From NCBI RefSeq assembly GCF_900068895.1, contig NZ_CDPK01000005.1, forward strand, positions 224,124 through 288,123: a DNA stretch of 64,000 bases, in the 5' to 3' direction. Below, piece by piece: positions 1 to 9,873 of this stretch. A model generated the notes under the pieces. The model had not been told where the DNA came from. It did no database searches and saw nothing but the letters and a program-made list of their open reading frames with translations. This DNA comes from Erwinia sp. ErVv1 (GTDB lineage: Bacteria; Pseudomonadota; Gammaproteobacteria; Enterobacterales; Enterobacteriaceae). The translations under genes were made by a program, and so were the position numbers. How positions within the stretch are numbered: position 1 is the first letter of the stretch; every line of letters begins with the position of its first letter.

Positions 1-1524
1 GCCACAGGCAATCAGGGCAGCACCGAAGGCAGCAACGACCAGCAGTGAGTGGAAGCGTGGATCAATGTCCTGAGACAGACGACGCGTCATACCCATGAAG
101 CCCAGTGCGTACAGCGGCATAAAGGCAACGAAGAAACCGATAATCCAGAACCAGAATGCACGGATACCCCATTTTTCGTTCAGGGTAAAGCCGAAGGCTT
201 TCGGGAACCAGTAGGTCACACCTGCGAAGCAACCAAATACCACACCACCGATAATCACGTTATGGAAGTGAGCAATCAGGAACAGGCTGTTGTGCAGCAC
301 GAAGTCTGCGCCCGGCACCGCCAGCAGAACACCGGTCATACCGCCTACGGAGAAGGTGACCAGGAAGCCAACGGTCCACAACATAGCAGAGTGCATCTGA
401 ATGCGGCCCTGGTACATGGTGAATAGCCAGTTAAAGATTTTAACACCGGTCGGAATGGCGATAATCATCGTCATAATACCGAAGAAGGCGTTAACGTTCG
501 CACCGGCACCCATGGTGAAGAAGTGGTGCAGCCACACGACAAAGGAGAGGATGGTGATAACAATCGTCGCCCAAACCAGTGAGGTGTAACCAAACAGACG
601 CTTTTTAGAGAAGGTTGCGACCACTTCGGAGAACACACCGAAGACCGGCAGAACCAGGATGTACACTTCCGGATGACCCCAAACCCAAATCAGGTTGACG
701 TACATCATCATGTTGCCGCCCATTTCATTGGTAAAGAAATGGAAGCCCAGGTAGCGATCCAGCGTCAGCAGCGCCAGCGTCACGGTAAGAACCGGGAAGG
801 AGACGATGATCAGAACGTTAGTACAAAGCGACGCCCAGGTGAAAACCGGCATCTTGAACATGGTCATGCCAGGGGCACGCATTTTCAGGATAGTAACGAA
901 GAAGTTAATCCCGGTTAATGTCGTACCAATCCCCGACAGCTGTAGACTCCATATCCAGTAGTCAACGCCGACCCCCGGACTGTATTCCGCGCCAGAGAGC
1001 GGCGGATAAGCCAGCCAGCCGGTCTGGGCAAATTCGCCCACACCCAGTGACAGGTTAACCAGTACCACACCCACAGCCGTGAACCAGAAGCTCAGGTTGT
1101 TCAGGAAAGGGAAGGCCACGTCGCGTGCACCAATCTGAAGCGGAACAGCAATGTTCATCAGACCGATAACAAACGGCATCGCTACGAAGAAGATCATGAT
1201 CACGCCGTGGGCGGTGAAGATCTGATCGTAGTGATGGGGTGGCAGGAATCCGGCTTCACCTGCCGAGGCCAGCACCTGCTGGCTACGCATCATCACCGCA
1301 TCGGCAAAGCCGCGCAGCAGCATAACGAATGCCACGATGATGTACATGATACCGAGTTTTTTATGGTCAACAGAAGTTAACCATTCGGACCACAGGTACT
1401 GCCACTTACCGAAGTAAGTGATTGCACCTGCAACGGCCAGACCACCAAGAATGATGGCGGCCACCGTAATCACGATAATCGGCTCGTGATACGGTACTGC
1501 ATCAAGGGTTAATTTTCCCAACAT
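1..1524 (-). CDS. cyoB: cytochrome bo3 ubiquinol oxidase subunit I (partial, 3' end outside window)
   Basis: Catalytic heme-copper subunit of the inner-membrane bo3 quinol oxidase, which reduces oxygen to water and pumps protons. The ATG at 1524 gives a protein starting [15 protein letters not shown]. The 508 codons present stay open to the window edge; E. coli CyoB has 663 residues, so the C-terminal quarter is missing. Metal ligands and the cross-linked tyrosine fall at the E. coli positions: H284 and Y288 in [10 protein letters not shown]333-H334 in [10 protein letters not shown]419 and H421 in [10 protein letters not shown]. It starts 4 bases after the cyoA stop, so the two are in one operon and probably translationally coupled. 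cyoCDE would follow beyond the edge. Confidence 0.97.
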   Translation of the reverse strand, partial: MLGKLTLDAVPYHEPIIVITVAAIILGGLAVAGAITYFGKWQYLWSEWLTSVDHKKLGIMYIIVAFVMLLRGFADAVMMRSQQVLASAGEAGFLPPHHYDQIFTAHGVIMIFFVAMPFVIGLMNIAVPLQIGARDVAFPFLNNLSFWFTAVGVVLVNLSLGVGEFAQTGWLAYPPLSGAEYSPGVGVDYWIWSLQLSGIGTTLTGINFFVTILKMRAPGMTMFKMPVFTWASLCTNVLIIVSFPVLTVTLALLTLDRYLGFHFFTNEMGGNMMMYVNLIWVWGHPEVYILVLPVFGVFSEVVATFSKKRLFGYTSLVWATIVITILSFVVWLHHFFTMGAGANVNAFFGIMTMIIAIPTGVKIFNWLFTMYQGRIQMHSAMLWTVGFLVTFSVGGMTGVLLAVPGADFVLHNSLFLIAHFHNVIIGGVVFGCFAGVTYWFPKAFGFTLNEKWGIRAFWFWIIGFFVAFMPLYALGFMGMTRRLSQDIDPRFHSLLVVAAFGAALIACG

Positions 1525-1528
1525 CGTA

Positions 1529-2455
1529 TTATTCCTCGGCTCCCGCGTGTGAGGCTTCGCTCATGTCCATACCTTCGTGTTCAGGCATGGCCATTTTCCC
1601 GTGGTTCATCTTGAATTTGCCAATAACCTGCTTGAACAATTCAGGATTTGCCGTCGAGAAGAACTCAACCGGATGATTTTCGCTTGGCGCAGCCAGTTTG
1701 TCGAAATCGTCCATCGTCATCAGGGTGTTTGGTGACTGTTTGGCTTTCGCTACCCACTGATCAAATGTTGCATTGTCAGGGGTGGCGATCGCTTTGAACT
1801 TCATACCAGAGAAGCCACGACCACTGAAGTTAGAGGAGATACCGTCAAACGTGCCGGGTTCATTCGCAATCAGATGTAATTTAGTCTGCATGCCCGCCAT
1901 AGCGTAAATCTGGCTACCGAGGGTAGGAATGAAGAAGGAGTTCATAACGGAGTTAGATGTAATCTTAAAGCTCACAGGGGTGTTTGCCGGGAAGGCAATC
2001 TGGTTAACTGTTGCAATACCCTGTTCCGGGTAGATAAACAGCCATTTCCAGTCCAATGCAACCACATCGATCTCCACAGGCTTCACGTTAGAAACCAGCG
2101 GCTTACTTGGGTCAAGTGCATGGGTGGATTTCCACGTCAGCACGCCAAGGAAGACGATAATCAAAATGGGAATAGTCCAAACCACGGCTTCCACTTTATT
2201 CGAGTGTGACCAGTTAGGGCTGTATTTTGCATTGGTATTGGATGCCCGATATTTCCAGGCGAACACCACGGCCATTAAGACTGCTGGGATAACGACGATC
2301 ATCATCAAGCCGAAAGCTGTCAGAATCAGCGAACGCTGGTCCATTGCAATCTGTCCTTTGGGATTCAACAATGCACTATCACAGCCACTTAACAATAAAG
2401 TGCCTGCAAACAGTGACAAAATCCCCAAACTTTTATTGTATTTCCTGAGTCTCAT
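1529..2455 (-). CDS. cyoA: cytochrome bo3 ubiquinol oxidase subunit II
   Basis: Subunit II of the bo3 quinol oxidase, 308 aa against 315 in E. coli. A lipoprotein signal peptide ends in LLLSGC with the lipidated cysteine at residue 25. Two further membrane helices follow (about 45-70 and 90-110), then the periplasmic cupredoxin-like domain that in quinol oxidases lacks the CuA ligands. The C-terminus carries a Met/His-rich tail ([18 protein letters not shown]), common in this subunit. First gene of the cyo operon. The ATG at 2455 is the only start that leaves an intact signal peptide. Confidence 0.97.
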   Translation of the reverse strand: MRLRKYNKSLGILSLFAGTLLLSGCDSALLNPKGQIAMDQRSLILTAFGLMMIVVIPAVLMAVVFAWKYRASNTNAKYSPNWSHSNKVEAVVWTIPILIIVFLGVLTWKSTHALDPSKPLVSNVKPVEIDVVALDWKWLFIYPEQGIATVNQIAFPANTPVSFKITSNSVMNSFFIPTLGSQIYAMAGMQTKLHLIANEPGTFDGISSNFSGRGFSGMKFKAIATPDNATFDQWVAKAKQSPNTLMTMDDFDKLAAPSENHPVEFFSTANPELFKQVIGKFKMNHGKMAMPEHEGMDMSEASHAGAEE

Positions 2456-2967
2456 TTAACGACCTCAATGACAAGGGCTCTATTGTCGTTTAAGTGTGGC
2501 GGCATTTTACGGGAAGGTTTCAGTACTGTAAACCAGCAACATGTTGTGTCAGCGCCGTGTTGACACCATTTGCAAAGACTGTCACATATGTTGCCAAGGG
2601 TGACAAAATATTAAGGATAGCAGGGGTTTGCCGCTAATATAACAAAAATAGGTGGAAAATTTGTAAGGGGAAAGCGCATTGCTATAAATAGCGAGTTTAT
2701 GACTCAAGTATTTAACATTCCGGCATCATTTTATTGATGTTATTAGGGCGATAATAATTACGCACCGTTTTTTAATACCGGTCAATAAAGGCGCTTAACG
2801 ATGAGAATATTTTATGAAACTTATTAAAATCTGCCGGAAGCGTAGCCGCAAGGATGTTAAAAAAAAGGAGGCTTCTGAAGAAGCCTTCAGGATAAATCGG
2901 CACCACATATCCCGCGAATTTTAACACTTCTCACCGCTAAAGGCAGCGGCCACGTCCCGGGCAATAA
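2456..2967. other. cyoA upstream / ampG downstream intergenic region
   Basis: This 512-base, AT-rich stretch should hold the cyo operon promoter. The only element I can place firmly is the ampG terminator at 2858-2887. I could not fix the cyo -10/-35 boxes or ArcA/FNR sites by eye. A 36-codon open frame from 2814 runs through the terminator and is judged spurious. Confidence 0.5.
2858..2887 (-). terminator. Rho-independent terminator of ampG
   Basis: On the minus strand a GGCTTCT/AGAAGCC stem with a 2-base loop (2870-2885) is followed by an eight-T run. It lies about 80 bases after the ampG stop and separates the yajG-ampG unit from cyo. Confidence 0.8.
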
Positions 2968-4449
2968 TTATCCCAGCGGGTAACTTTTACGCATGGCGAT
3001 GAAGTCCAGCAGGCTTCCAGCCACCACGCCCAGCAGAGCGAAGGTCAGCCCGGCGATAAACAGCGTATTGATGACGGTACCCGCGTCAGCGAGGCCCGTT
3101 GACCTTAACGCCAGCAGCAGCAGCCAGGTGGCAATAAGCACCGCGCCCATCATCAATCCCCTTAGCGCCCAGCGGTATCCTTGTTTAAAGCTTACGCGTG
3201 GCAAAAACGTCTGATAATTTTGCGCATGTTCCAGCGTTTTACGGCAGCCCGCCAGCAGCAGCAGCCCCGGCAAGCCAGCAACGACGGAGAATGCGTAAAA
3301 CGTGGGCCATCCCCAGGCTTCGACAAACCATCCCGCGACCGGGCCGACGTAGACCCGACCCACGGCAGACAGCGCCGAAAGCAGGGCAAACTGGGTGGCT
3401 GAAAACGATTTATTGCACAGCGTCATCAGCAGCGCCACGAAAGCAGCGGTGCCCATTCCCCCACAGATGTTCTCAACAAAGACGGCGGCGGCCATGCTAT
3501 AGAGGTGTTTATCGGTTACCGACAGCGCCCAGTATGCGAGGTTGGAAACGGCCTGAAGGATGCCAAACAGCATCAGAGCACGGAAAAGGCTCAGTCGCTG
3601 CATCAGCATGCCGCCATAGAGTGCGCCGATAATGGTGGCGAGCAGACCGAGCGTTTTATTTACCAGCCCAACGTCGCCCGCATCGAATCCAACGCCGCGG
3701 ATGAGGAAAATGGTGGTCAGGCTGGCGGCAAAGGCATCGCCAAGCTTATAAAGTACGATCAGTGAGAGGATAAGCCAGGCGTTATTCCGGTTAAAAAAGT
3801 CGCGCAGCGGGGCCACTACCGCCTCCTCAAGCGTATGCGGCCGGGCAATAATATCCGTTGGCTCCTTTGCTAACAGCGTGGCGATAACCCCGGGGATCAT
3901 CATTGCCGCCATCAGCCACCAGATCGCCTGCCACCCCAGAAACCTGTCTGCCAGCCATAGCGCCAGCCCGCCCGAAACCAACATTGCCAGCCGATAGCCC
4001 AGAACGCTAATGGCCGCGCCACTGCCGCGCTCGGCGGGCGGCAGCACGTCCGTTTTCCACGCATCAAACACGATATCCTGGGACGCGGAGCAAAAAGCCA
4101 CCACCACTGCCAGGGCGGCAAGCAGGGTGAGGTCGCGCGACGGCTGCATAAACCCCATTAGCGCAATGCCGAGGATTAACAGCAGCTGCGTGAGCAGCAG
4201 CCAGCCGCGACGGCGGCCCAGAAAAGAGGGGGTATAGCGGTCCATCAGCGGGGACCAGAGGAATTTAAAAACGTAAGCCTGACCTACCAGCGAAAAGAAA
4301 CCGATGGTTTTAATATCGACGTTCTCAACGGCCATCCAGGCCTGAAGCGTACCTGAGGTGAGCGCCAGCGGCAGGCCGGATGAAAACCCCAGCAGCAGCA
4401 GAAGCGCCGCATTACGCTGAGTGAAAATTTGCAGATATTGGCTGGACAT
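2968..4449 (-). CDS. ampG: muropeptide permease AmpG (MFS)
   Basis: Inner-membrane major facilitator permease that imports GlcNAc-anhydroMurNAc peptides during wall recycling and so feeds AmpC induction signalling where AmpR is present. 493 aa against 491 in E. coli. The N-terminus (MSSQYLQIFTQRNAALLLLLGFSSGLP, residues 1-27) and a long run of hydrophobic helices match the family. It follows yajG by 48 bases, the same pair as in E. coli, and ends at its own terminator. Confidence 0.96.
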   Translation of the reverse strand: MSSQYLQIFTQRNAALLLLLGFSSGLPLALTSGTLQAWMAVENVDIKTIGFFSLVGQAYVFKFLWSPLMDRYTPSFLGRRRGWLLLTQLLLILGIALMGFMQPSRDLTLLAALAVVVAFCSASQDIVFDAWKTDVLPPAERGSGAAISVLGYRLAMLVSGGLALWLADRFLGWQAIWWLMAAMMIPGVIATLLAKEPTDIIARPHTLEEAVVAPLRDFFNRNNAWLILSLIVLYKLGDAFAASLTTIFLIRGVGFDAGDVGLVNKTLGLLATIIGALYGGMLMQRLSLFRALMLFGILQAVSNLAYWALSVTDKHLYSMAAAVFVENICGGMGTAAFVALLMTLCNKSFSATQFALLSALSAVGRVYVGPVAGWFVEAWGWPTFYAFSVVAGLPGLLLLAGCRKTLEHAQNYQTFLPRVSFKQGYRWALRGLMMGAVLIATWLLLLALRSTGLADAGTVINTLFIAGLTFALLGVVAGSLLDFIAMRKSYPLG

Positions 4450-4497
4450 ACAAACCCTAAAACGACGCCCGCCGGTTAACCGACGGGCTGAGGCAAA

Positions 4498-5076
4498 TTA
4501 ATGAGCGTTCTGCTTAATAAACTCGTGGATGCTGGTGTCCTGAGCCATATCGCCAATAACGTCACTTAGCGTCGCGTTGACCGCTTTGGTAATTTTGTCA
4601 TTGGTTGCGTTGAACGCACCTTCAACGCTGTAGGTCTGGCGATAATTTTTCACCTGCTTGCTGCCATTTTTGGCGGTGGCGATAATGGAGATATCTGCTT
4701 TGGTGGTAATGCTGTAGCGCACGCTGCCCTGGGTAACATCGGCATAGAGGTTATTCACGACAATTTGCAGATCGACCGCTCCGTTTGGACCAATCATATA
4801 GCCCCGGGCGCCCATCTGTTTCTCCAGCACTTCCTGCAGCAGGAAGCGCAGGTCGCGGGACGGGGTCAGCGTGACCAGCTGGCCATCACGGTTAACTTTT
4901 GCCAGCGCCTGATCGGTACGCTGGTCTGCGCCGTTAATACTGAGGGTGATCCCTGTCAGGCTGGGATCCTGCTGCGGCAGCTGAATTTTTGGGGAAACGT
5001 CAAGCGTCGTGCTGGTCGTTGCACAGCCAGCCAGAATCAACACGGCCATGAGAGGTAAAATTAATTTTTTTAACAT
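4498..5076 (-). CDS. yajG: YajG family lipoprotein
   Basis: Putative lipoprotein of 192 aa, the E. coli YajG length. The signal peptide ends in the lipobox ILAGC with Cys18 as the lipidation site. The mature part is a YajG-family domain of unknown biochemical function. Cotranscribed with ampG and divergent from bolA. No catalytic motif is evident. Confidence 0.94.
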   Translation of the reverse strand: MLKKLILPLMAVLILAGCATTSTTLDVSPKIQLPQQDPSLTGITLSINGADQRTDQALAKVNRDGQLVTLTPSRDLRFLLQEVLEKQMGARGYMIGPNGAVDLQIVVNNLYADVTQGSVRYSITTKADISIIATAKNGSKQVKNYRQTYSVEGAFNATNDKITKAVNATLSDVIGDMAQDTSIHEFIKQNAH

Positions 5077-5387
5077 GCTTATTATCTCGTTAACGTGAGG
5101 TGTGTAGTGCCGACAAAACTGCGCTCATCATAACATCGCCTGTGGCAAGAGGAAGTCCTGATAGCGCGTAAATTCATCGTGTTGCAGTTTTATCATGCTA
5201 CCGAACGGTCTCGCTTTTCGGCTTACCGATTATGACCTTTTTAATTGCCCGCGGTTGCAGTCCCCCAGCAGAAAATGCAAAGTAGCCCCGGCAGGCGCCG
5301 TGATAATTTATTTCCCCTTATCGGCAAAGGAAAAAACCAGCTAATATTTAAACAGATGGGGCGAACAGGCGGTCGAGGAGCGTGGTT
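5077..5387. promoter_or_regulatory. yajG-bolA divergent intergenic region
   Basis: 311 bases between divergent genes, so it must carry promoters in both directions. In E. coli bolA is driven by a stationary-phase gearbox promoter. I see AT-rich blocks around 5300-5350 but cannot localise the promoter with confidence. Confidence 0.4.
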
Positions 5388-5702
5388 ATGATCCGTGAAC
5401 AGATAGAAGCAAAATTAAGAGCGGCGTTTACACCCGTACATCTGGAAGTTCATGACGAAAGCTATCGTCATAACGTGCCTGCCGGTGCAGAAAGCCACTT
5501 TAAAGTTGTGATCGTCAGCGACAGCTTTGTCAGTCAGCGCTTCCTGGCGCGTCATCGTGCCATCTACAGCGAACTGGCCGATGAGCTGGCGGGCAGCGTT
5601 CATGCCCTGGCGTTACACACCTACACGATTAAAGAGTGGGAAGGGCTACAGGATGCCGTTCCGTCCTCTCCTAACTGTCGGGGGGCGGGTACGCTGGCCT
5701 GA
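5388..5702 (+). CDS. bolA: transcriptional regulator BolA
   Basis: BolA family protein of 104 aa linked to stationary-phase morphology and to iron-sulfur handling with monothiol glutaredoxins. The sequence carries the family core [14 protein letters not shown] and the [11 protein letters not shown] block. The ATG at 5388 lies 7 bases after GAGGAG (5375-5380). A GTG two codons upstream sits only 1 base from that site, so the ATG is preferred. Divergent from yajG. Confidence 0.96.
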   Translation: MIREQIEAKLRAAFTPVHLEVHDESYRHNVPAGAESHFKVVIVSDSFVSQRFLARHRAIYSELADELAGSVHALALHTYTIKEWEGLQDAVPSSPNCRGAGTLA

Positions 5703-5721
5703 TTGTAACCTGTTTTATTTG

Positions 5722-5746
5722 AGCGGCCTGCGGGCCGCTTTGTTGT
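5722..5746 (+). terminator. bolA terminator
   Basis: GCGGCC stem (5723-5728), TGCG loop, GGCCGC (5733-5738), followed by a T-rich tail, 20 bases after the bolA stop. Confidence 0.8.
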
Positions 5747-5835
5747 TTATGCCCTAAAAGAGTGAACCTGACGACGCTTTTGGCGAATTACTGGCAAAAA
5801 GGACATAAGTTAAGGGGCGGCAACGCGGTGTAGCC

Positions 5836-5864
5836 TCGACTCGCTTTAATGTTACCGCTATAAT
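5836..5864 (+). promoter_or_regulatory. sigma70 promoter of tig
   Basis: TCGACT at 5836-5841 and a perfect TATAAT at 5859-5864 are separated by 17 bases. This predicts a start near 5871 and an unusually long leader of roughly 150 bases before the tig ATG. Confidence 0.75.
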
Positions 5865-6023
5865 GCTGCGTCTATTTTTCCTGAATGTCTTCGGGACGCT
5901 TCTGGCGAAAGGGAATGCGGTTCTGCCATCAGAGGCCGTCCCGGTTCTTAGAGCTCTCCTCGTTTCTTGCGGAGCGGGGTAGGTCTGAAGTTGACCGAGC
6001 ACGTGATTTTTTGAGGTAACAAG

Positions 6024-7328
6024 ATGCAAGTTTCAGTAGAAACAACTCAGGGCCTGGGCCGTCGCGTAACGATTACCGTAGATAAAGATGTGATCGAGAA
6101 TGCGGTAAAAAGCGAACTGCTGAGCGTAGCGAAAAAAGTGCGCATTGACGGTTTCCGCAAAGGGAAAGTGCCAATGACGGTGGTTGCACAGCGTTACGGT
6201 GCTTCCGTTCGCCAGGACGTTCTGGGCGATCTGATGCAGCGCAACTTTGTTGACGCCATCATTAAAGAGAAGATCAATCCGGCTGGCGCACCTAACTACG
6301 TGCCGGGCGAGTACAAAATGGGCGAAGACTTCACGTTTACCGTAGAGTTTGAAGTCTATCCGGAAGTTGAGCTGAAAGGGCTGGACGCAATCGAAGTTGA
6401 AAAACCGGTTGTCGAAGTCACTGACGCAGACGTTGATACCATGCTGGATACCCTGCGCAAGCAGCAGGCAACATGGAAAGAGACCGATCGTGCTGCTGAA
6501 GCTAACGACCGCGCCACTATCGACTTTAGCGGCTCCGTTGACGGTGAAGAGTTTGAAGGCGGTAAAGCCTCTGACTTCGTTCTGGCGATGGGCCAGGGCC
6601 GTATGATCCCAGGCTTTGAAGAGGGCGTTGTAGGCCACAAAGCGGGTGAAACCTTCACTATCGACGTAAACTTCCCGGAAGATTACCATGCTGAAAACCT
6701 GAAAGGGAAAGCAGCGAAGTTTGAAATCGTGTTGAAGAAAGTGGAAGAGAGCGAACTGCCAGAATTCACCGAAGAATTCATCAAGCGCTTTGGCGTGGAA
6801 GATGGCAGCGTAGATGGCCTGCGTGCTGAAGTGCGTAAAAACATGGAGCGTGAGCTGAAAGGCGCCGTGCGTAACCGTGTTAAAACTCAGGCTATCGACG
6901 GTCTGGTGAGCGCGAACGACATCGACGTGCCGGCTGCACTGATCGACGGTGAAATCGATGTGCTTAAGCGTCAGGCTGCACAGCGTTTTGGCGGTGATGA
7001 GAAGCAAGCGCTTGAACTGCCTCGCGAACTGTTTGAAGAGCAGGCAAAACGTCGCGTTGTCGTCGGACTGCTGCTGGGTGAAGTCATTCGCACTCACGAG
7101 CTGAAAGCAGACGAAGACCGCGTTAAGGCGCTGATCGAAGAGATGGCTTCTGCCTACGAAGATCCGTCTGAAGTTGTTGAGTTCTACAGCAAAAACAATG
7201 AGCTGATGAACAACATGCGCAACGTTGCACTGGAAGAGCAGGCGGTGGAAGCCGTGCTGGAAAAAGCCAAAGTGACCGAGAAAGCCACTAACTTCCAGGA
7301 ACTGATGAACCAGACCCAACCGGCCTGA
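6024..7328 (+). CDS. tig: trigger factor (ribosome-associated chaperone/PPIase)
   Basis: Trigger factor binds the 50S exit tunnel and shields nascent chains. 434 aa against 432 in E. coli. The ribosome-docking signature GFRKGKVP is at residues 43-50 in the N-terminal domain. An FKBP-like PPIase domain lies around 150-245, and the helical substrate-binding domain makes up the C-terminal half. GAGGT precedes the ATG at 6024. It has its own promoter and terminator and heads the tig-clpP-clpX-lon quality-control block. Confidence 0.98.
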   Translation: MQVSVETTQGLGRRVTITVDKDVIENAVKSELLSVAKKVRIDGFRKGKVPMTVVAQRYGASVRQDVLGDLMQRNFVDAIIKEKINPAGAPNYVPGEYKMGEDFTFTVEFEVYPEVELKGLDAIEVEKPVVEVTDADVDTMLDTLRKQQATWKETDRAAEANDRATIDFSGSVDGEEFEGGKASDFVLAMGQGRMIPGFEEGVVGHKAGETFTIDVNFPEDYHAENLKGKAAKFEIVLKKVEESELPEFTEEFIKRFGVEDGSVDGLRAEVRKNMERELKGAVRNRVKTQAIDGLVSANDIDVPAALIDGEIDVLKRQAAQRFGGDEKQALELPRELFEEQAKRRVVVGLLLGEVIRTHELKADEDRVKALIEEMASAYEDPSEVVEFYSKNNELMNNMRNVALEEQAVEAVLEKAKVTEKATNFQELMNQTQPA

Positions 7329-7353
7329 TTGATCTGATTCTGACGAGTTAATC

Positions 7354-7386
7354 AAAGCCCGCGGTCACTGTGACCGCGGGCTTTTT
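7354..7386 (+). terminator. tig terminator
   Basis: An 11-base stem, GCCCGCGGTCA pairing with TGACCGCGGGC across a 3-base loop, is followed by TTTTTGCTTTTT. Confidence 0.92.
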
Positions 7387-7498
7387 GCTTTTTATCCCTC
7401 GGGCCGATGTGCCTTAATGTGTTTATTCGCCCATTGAAGCGGTAAATTTTCGACTAAGCTACTTTTCCAGGTTAGCAGTTGAAAAAAACGTTGTTATG

Positions 7499-7527
7499 CT
7501 TGAATCAGCGGGGCACGATCCCCAAAT
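7499..7527 (+). promoter_or_regulatory. sigma32 heat-shock promoter of clpP
   Basis: CTTGAA (7499-7504) and CCCCAAAT (7520-7527) with a 15-base spacer fit the RpoH consensus CTTGAAA / CCCCATNT. clpP is a known heat-shock gene in E. coli. Confidence 0.75.
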
Positions 7528-7668
7528 AGAAAGCTGTAGCAATATTTGCGCGTGGCAGGGTGAGTCCCGAAGGACATCGGGAGAGGGGTGGGAAACGTAG
7601 TGTTCCGAACCACTCTCAAGTAGAATTGGTACAAAGTATTGCCAAACGAAATTTATCAGGAGACGGTA

Positions 7669-8292
7669 ATGTCCTACAGTGGCGAACGTGAACAAACGGC
7701 ACCTCATATGGCTCTGGTGCCGATGGTGGTCGAACAAACCTCTCGCGGAGAGCGTTCTTACGACATTTTTTCTCGTCTGCTCAAGGAACGTATTATCTTC
7801 CTGACGGGGCAGGTTGAGGACCATATGGCGAACCTGATCGTCGCACAGATGCTTTTTCTGGAAGCTGAAAACCCGGAAAAAGACATCCACCTTTATATCA
7901 ACTCTCCTGGTGGCGTGATTACTGCAGGGATGTCTATCTACGACACGATGAAATTCATCAAGCCTGACGTCAGCACCATCTGTATGGGGCAGGCGTGTTC
8001 GATGGGGGCTTTCCTGCTTACCGCCGGTGCGAAGGGCAAACGTTACTGTCTGCCTAATTCACGGGTAATGATCCACCAGCCTCTGGGCGGTTACCAGGGA
8101 CAGGCGTCGGACATTGAGATCCACGCGCGTGAAATTCTTAAGGTGAAGCAGCGTATGAATGAGCTGATGGCCGAGCATACGGGCAAAACTCTTGAAGAAA
8201 TAGAGAGAGACACCGAGCGCGACCGTTTCCTCTCCGCGAGCGAAGCTGTAGAGTATGGTCTGGTTGATTCCATCCTGACGCATCGTACTTAA
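7669..8292 (+). CDS. clpP: ATP-dependent Clp protease proteolytic subunit
   Basis: Serine peptidase that forms the tetradecameric chamber of ClpXP and ClpAP. 207 aa with the catalytic triad S111-H136-D185 in the E. coli register ([20 protein letters not shown]). The ATG at 7669 is chosen because AGGAGA sits 5 bases upstream and the encoded start MSYSGER matches the family propeptide. Upstream in-frame codons lack a ribosome site. clpX follows after 115 bases, an interval holding a small GC hairpin (8344-8362) that could tune clpX read-through. Confidence 0.98.
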   Translation: MSYSGEREQTAPHMALVPMVVEQTSRGERSYDIFSRLLKERIIFLTGQVEDHMANLIVAQMLFLEAENPEKDIHLYINSPGGVITAGMSIYDTMKFIKPDVSTICMGQACSMGAFLLTAGAKGKRYCLPNSRVMIHQPLGGYQGQASDIEIHAREILKVKQRMNELMAEHTGKTLEEIERDTERDRFLSASEAVEYGLVDSILTHRT

Positions 8293-8407
8293 GCTCAGCG
8301 CCCGCGTCGTCTATAGTTAGTAAGGGTATGAGTGATATATCAGGGTGCCGCCGGGCGGCGCCTTTACCGCAACCGAGTGCGGGCGAAGATAATAGAAGAG
8401 GTAACTG

Positions 8408-9682
8408 ATGACAGATAAGCGCAAAGACGGTTCAGGAAAGCTGCTGTACTGCTCTTTCTGTGGCAAAAGCCAGCATGAAGTGCGCAAGCTGATTGCCGGC
8501 CCGTCAGTGTATGTCTGCGATGAGTGTGTCGATTTGTGTAACGACATCATCCGCGAAGAGATTAAAGAAGTATCACCGCATCGCGAGCGCAGTGCGCTCC
8601 CCACGCCGCATGAAATTCGCCATCACCTTGATGACTATGTTATCGGTCAGGAACGGGCGAAGAAAGTGTTGGCCGTAGCGGTCTACAACCACTATAAGCG
8701 TCTGCGAAATGGCGACACCAGCAACGGTATTGAGCTGGGTAAAAGTAACATTCTGCTGATTGGCCCAACCGGTAGCGGCAAAACGCTGCTGGCAGAAACC
8801 CTGGCTCGTCTGCTGGATGTTCCCTTCACCATGGCGGATGCCACCACGCTAACCGAAGCGGGTTACGTAGGTGAAGACGTTGAGAACATCATCCAGAAGC
8901 TGCTGCAAAAATGTGACTACGACGTGCAGAAGGCGCAGCGCGGGATCGTTTACATCGATGAAATTGATAAAATTTCCCGCAAATCGGATAACCCTTCTAT
9001 CACCCGTGACGTGTCGGGTGAAGGTGTACAGCAGGCGCTGCTCAAGCTGATTGAGGGCACCGTTGCGGCCGTGCCACCTCAGGGTGGGCGTAAGCATCCT
9101 CAGCAGGAATTCTTGCAGGTTGATACCTCTAAAATCCTGTTTATCTGCGGCGGCGCGTTTGCCGGCCTTGATAAGGTCATTTCCCAGCGTGTTGAAACCG
9201 GGTCAGGTATTGGTTTTGGCGCCACGGTGAAAGGCAAGGCGCAGAAAGCGACCGAAGGGGAACTGCTGGCGCAGGTTGAACCGGAAGATTTGATCAAGTT
9301 TGGTCTGATCCCGGAGTTCATCGGTCGTCTGCCCGTGGTGGCAACGCTGAATGAGCTGAGTGAAGAGGCGCTGATTCAGATCCTGCGTGAGCCGAAAAAT
9401 GCGCTGACTAAACAGTATCAGGCATTGTTCAACCTTGAAGGCGTTGAGCTGGAATTCCGGGATGAAGCGTTAACCGCAATCGCTAAAAAAGCGATGTCGC
9501 GCAAAACCGGCGCGCGTGGTCTGCGTTCCATTGTTGAGGGCGCGTTACTTAATACCATGTACGACCTGCCTTCACTGGATGATGTGGAAAAAGTCGTGGT
9601 GGATGATTCGGTGATTGAAAATCAAACTGACCCGATGCTCATCTATGTTAAACCTGAAGCTCAGCAGGCTTCCGGTGAATAA
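8408..9682 (+). CDS. clpX: Clp protease ATP-binding unfoldase ClpX
   Basis: AAA+ unfoldase that recognises ssrA- and motif-tagged substrates and feeds ClpP. 424 aa, E. coli length. The N-terminal zinc-binding domain uses C15, C18, C37 and C40. Walker A GPTGSGKT is at 119-126, Walker B YIDEID around 183-188, and the ClpP-docking region contains the IGF loop (SGIGFGA). Downstream member of the clpPX unit, closed by a terminator before lon. Confidence 0.98.
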   Translation: MTDKRKDGSGKLLYCSFCGKSQHEVRKLIAGPSVYVCDECVDLCNDIIREEIKEVSPHRERSALPTPHEIRHHLDDYVIGQERAKKVLAVAVYNHYKRLRNGDTSNGIELGKSNILLIGPTGSGKTLLAETLARLLDVPFTMADATTLTEAGYVGEDVENIIQKLLQKCDYDVQKAQRGIVYIDEIDKISRKSDNPSITRDVSGEGVQQALLKLIEGTVAAVPPQGGRKHPQQEFLQVDTSKILFICGGAFAGLDKVISQRVETGSGIGFGATVKGKAQKATEGELLAQVEPEDLIKFGLIPEFIGRLPVVATLNELSEEALIQILREPKNALTKQYQALFNLEGVELEFRDEALTAIAKKAMSRKTGARGLRSIVEGALLNTMYDLPSLDDVEKVVVDDSVIENQTDPMLIYVKPEAQQASGE

Positions 9683-9711
9683 ATAACCGCATCTTTCCAG
9701 CGAGTTACCTT

Positions 9712-9743
9712 AAAAAAGGGGGAATTATTCCCCCTTTTGCTTT
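9712..9743 (+). terminator. clpX terminator
   Basis: GGGGGAA/TTCCCCC stem flanked by A-rich 5' and T-rich 3' tails, about 30 bases after the clpX stop. The symmetric tails could also work on the other strand. Confidence 0.85.
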
Positions 9744-9759
9744 TCTCTTGCACATATCA

Positions 9760-9786
9760 TTGAATGTCCCGTATTCATCCCCATAT
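9760..9786 (+). promoter_or_regulatory. sigma32 heat-shock promoter of lon
   Basis: TTGAA (9760-9764) and CCCCATAT (9779-9786) with a 14-base spacer match the RpoH consensus and the known E. coli lon heat-shock promoter. Confidence 0.8.
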
Positions 9787-9873
9787 ACTCAACTACCTGT
9801 GGGTAAAACTGCACTTTAATGGTCTGTTGCGGTTCCCATCACCCTGGCGGAAATTAAACTAAGAGAGAGCTCT

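Larger units (their letters stand above)
5703..6023 (+). other. bolA-tig intergenic region with tig leader
   Basis: 321 bases. It holds the bolA terminator (5722-5746), a strong tig promoter (5836-5864) and then a leader of about 150 bases ending in a GAGG ribosome site just before tig. No small gene is convincing here. Confidence 0.7.
7329..7668 (+). other. tig-clpP intergenic region
   Basis: 340 bases with the tig terminator at 7354-7386, a sigma32-type promoter at 7499-7527, and a GC-rich leader before the AGGAGA ribosome site (7658-7663) of clpP. I see no further gene. Confidence 0.7.

Noticed and set aside
2814..2924. 36-codon open frame (MKLIKICRKRSRKD…) between ampG and cyoA
   Set aside because: It runs through the ampG terminator, lacks a good ribosome site and has no recognisable family.
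6033..7355. 440-codon frame opposite tig
   Set aside because: Mirror of a highly biased essential gene; no ribosome site and no family resemblance.
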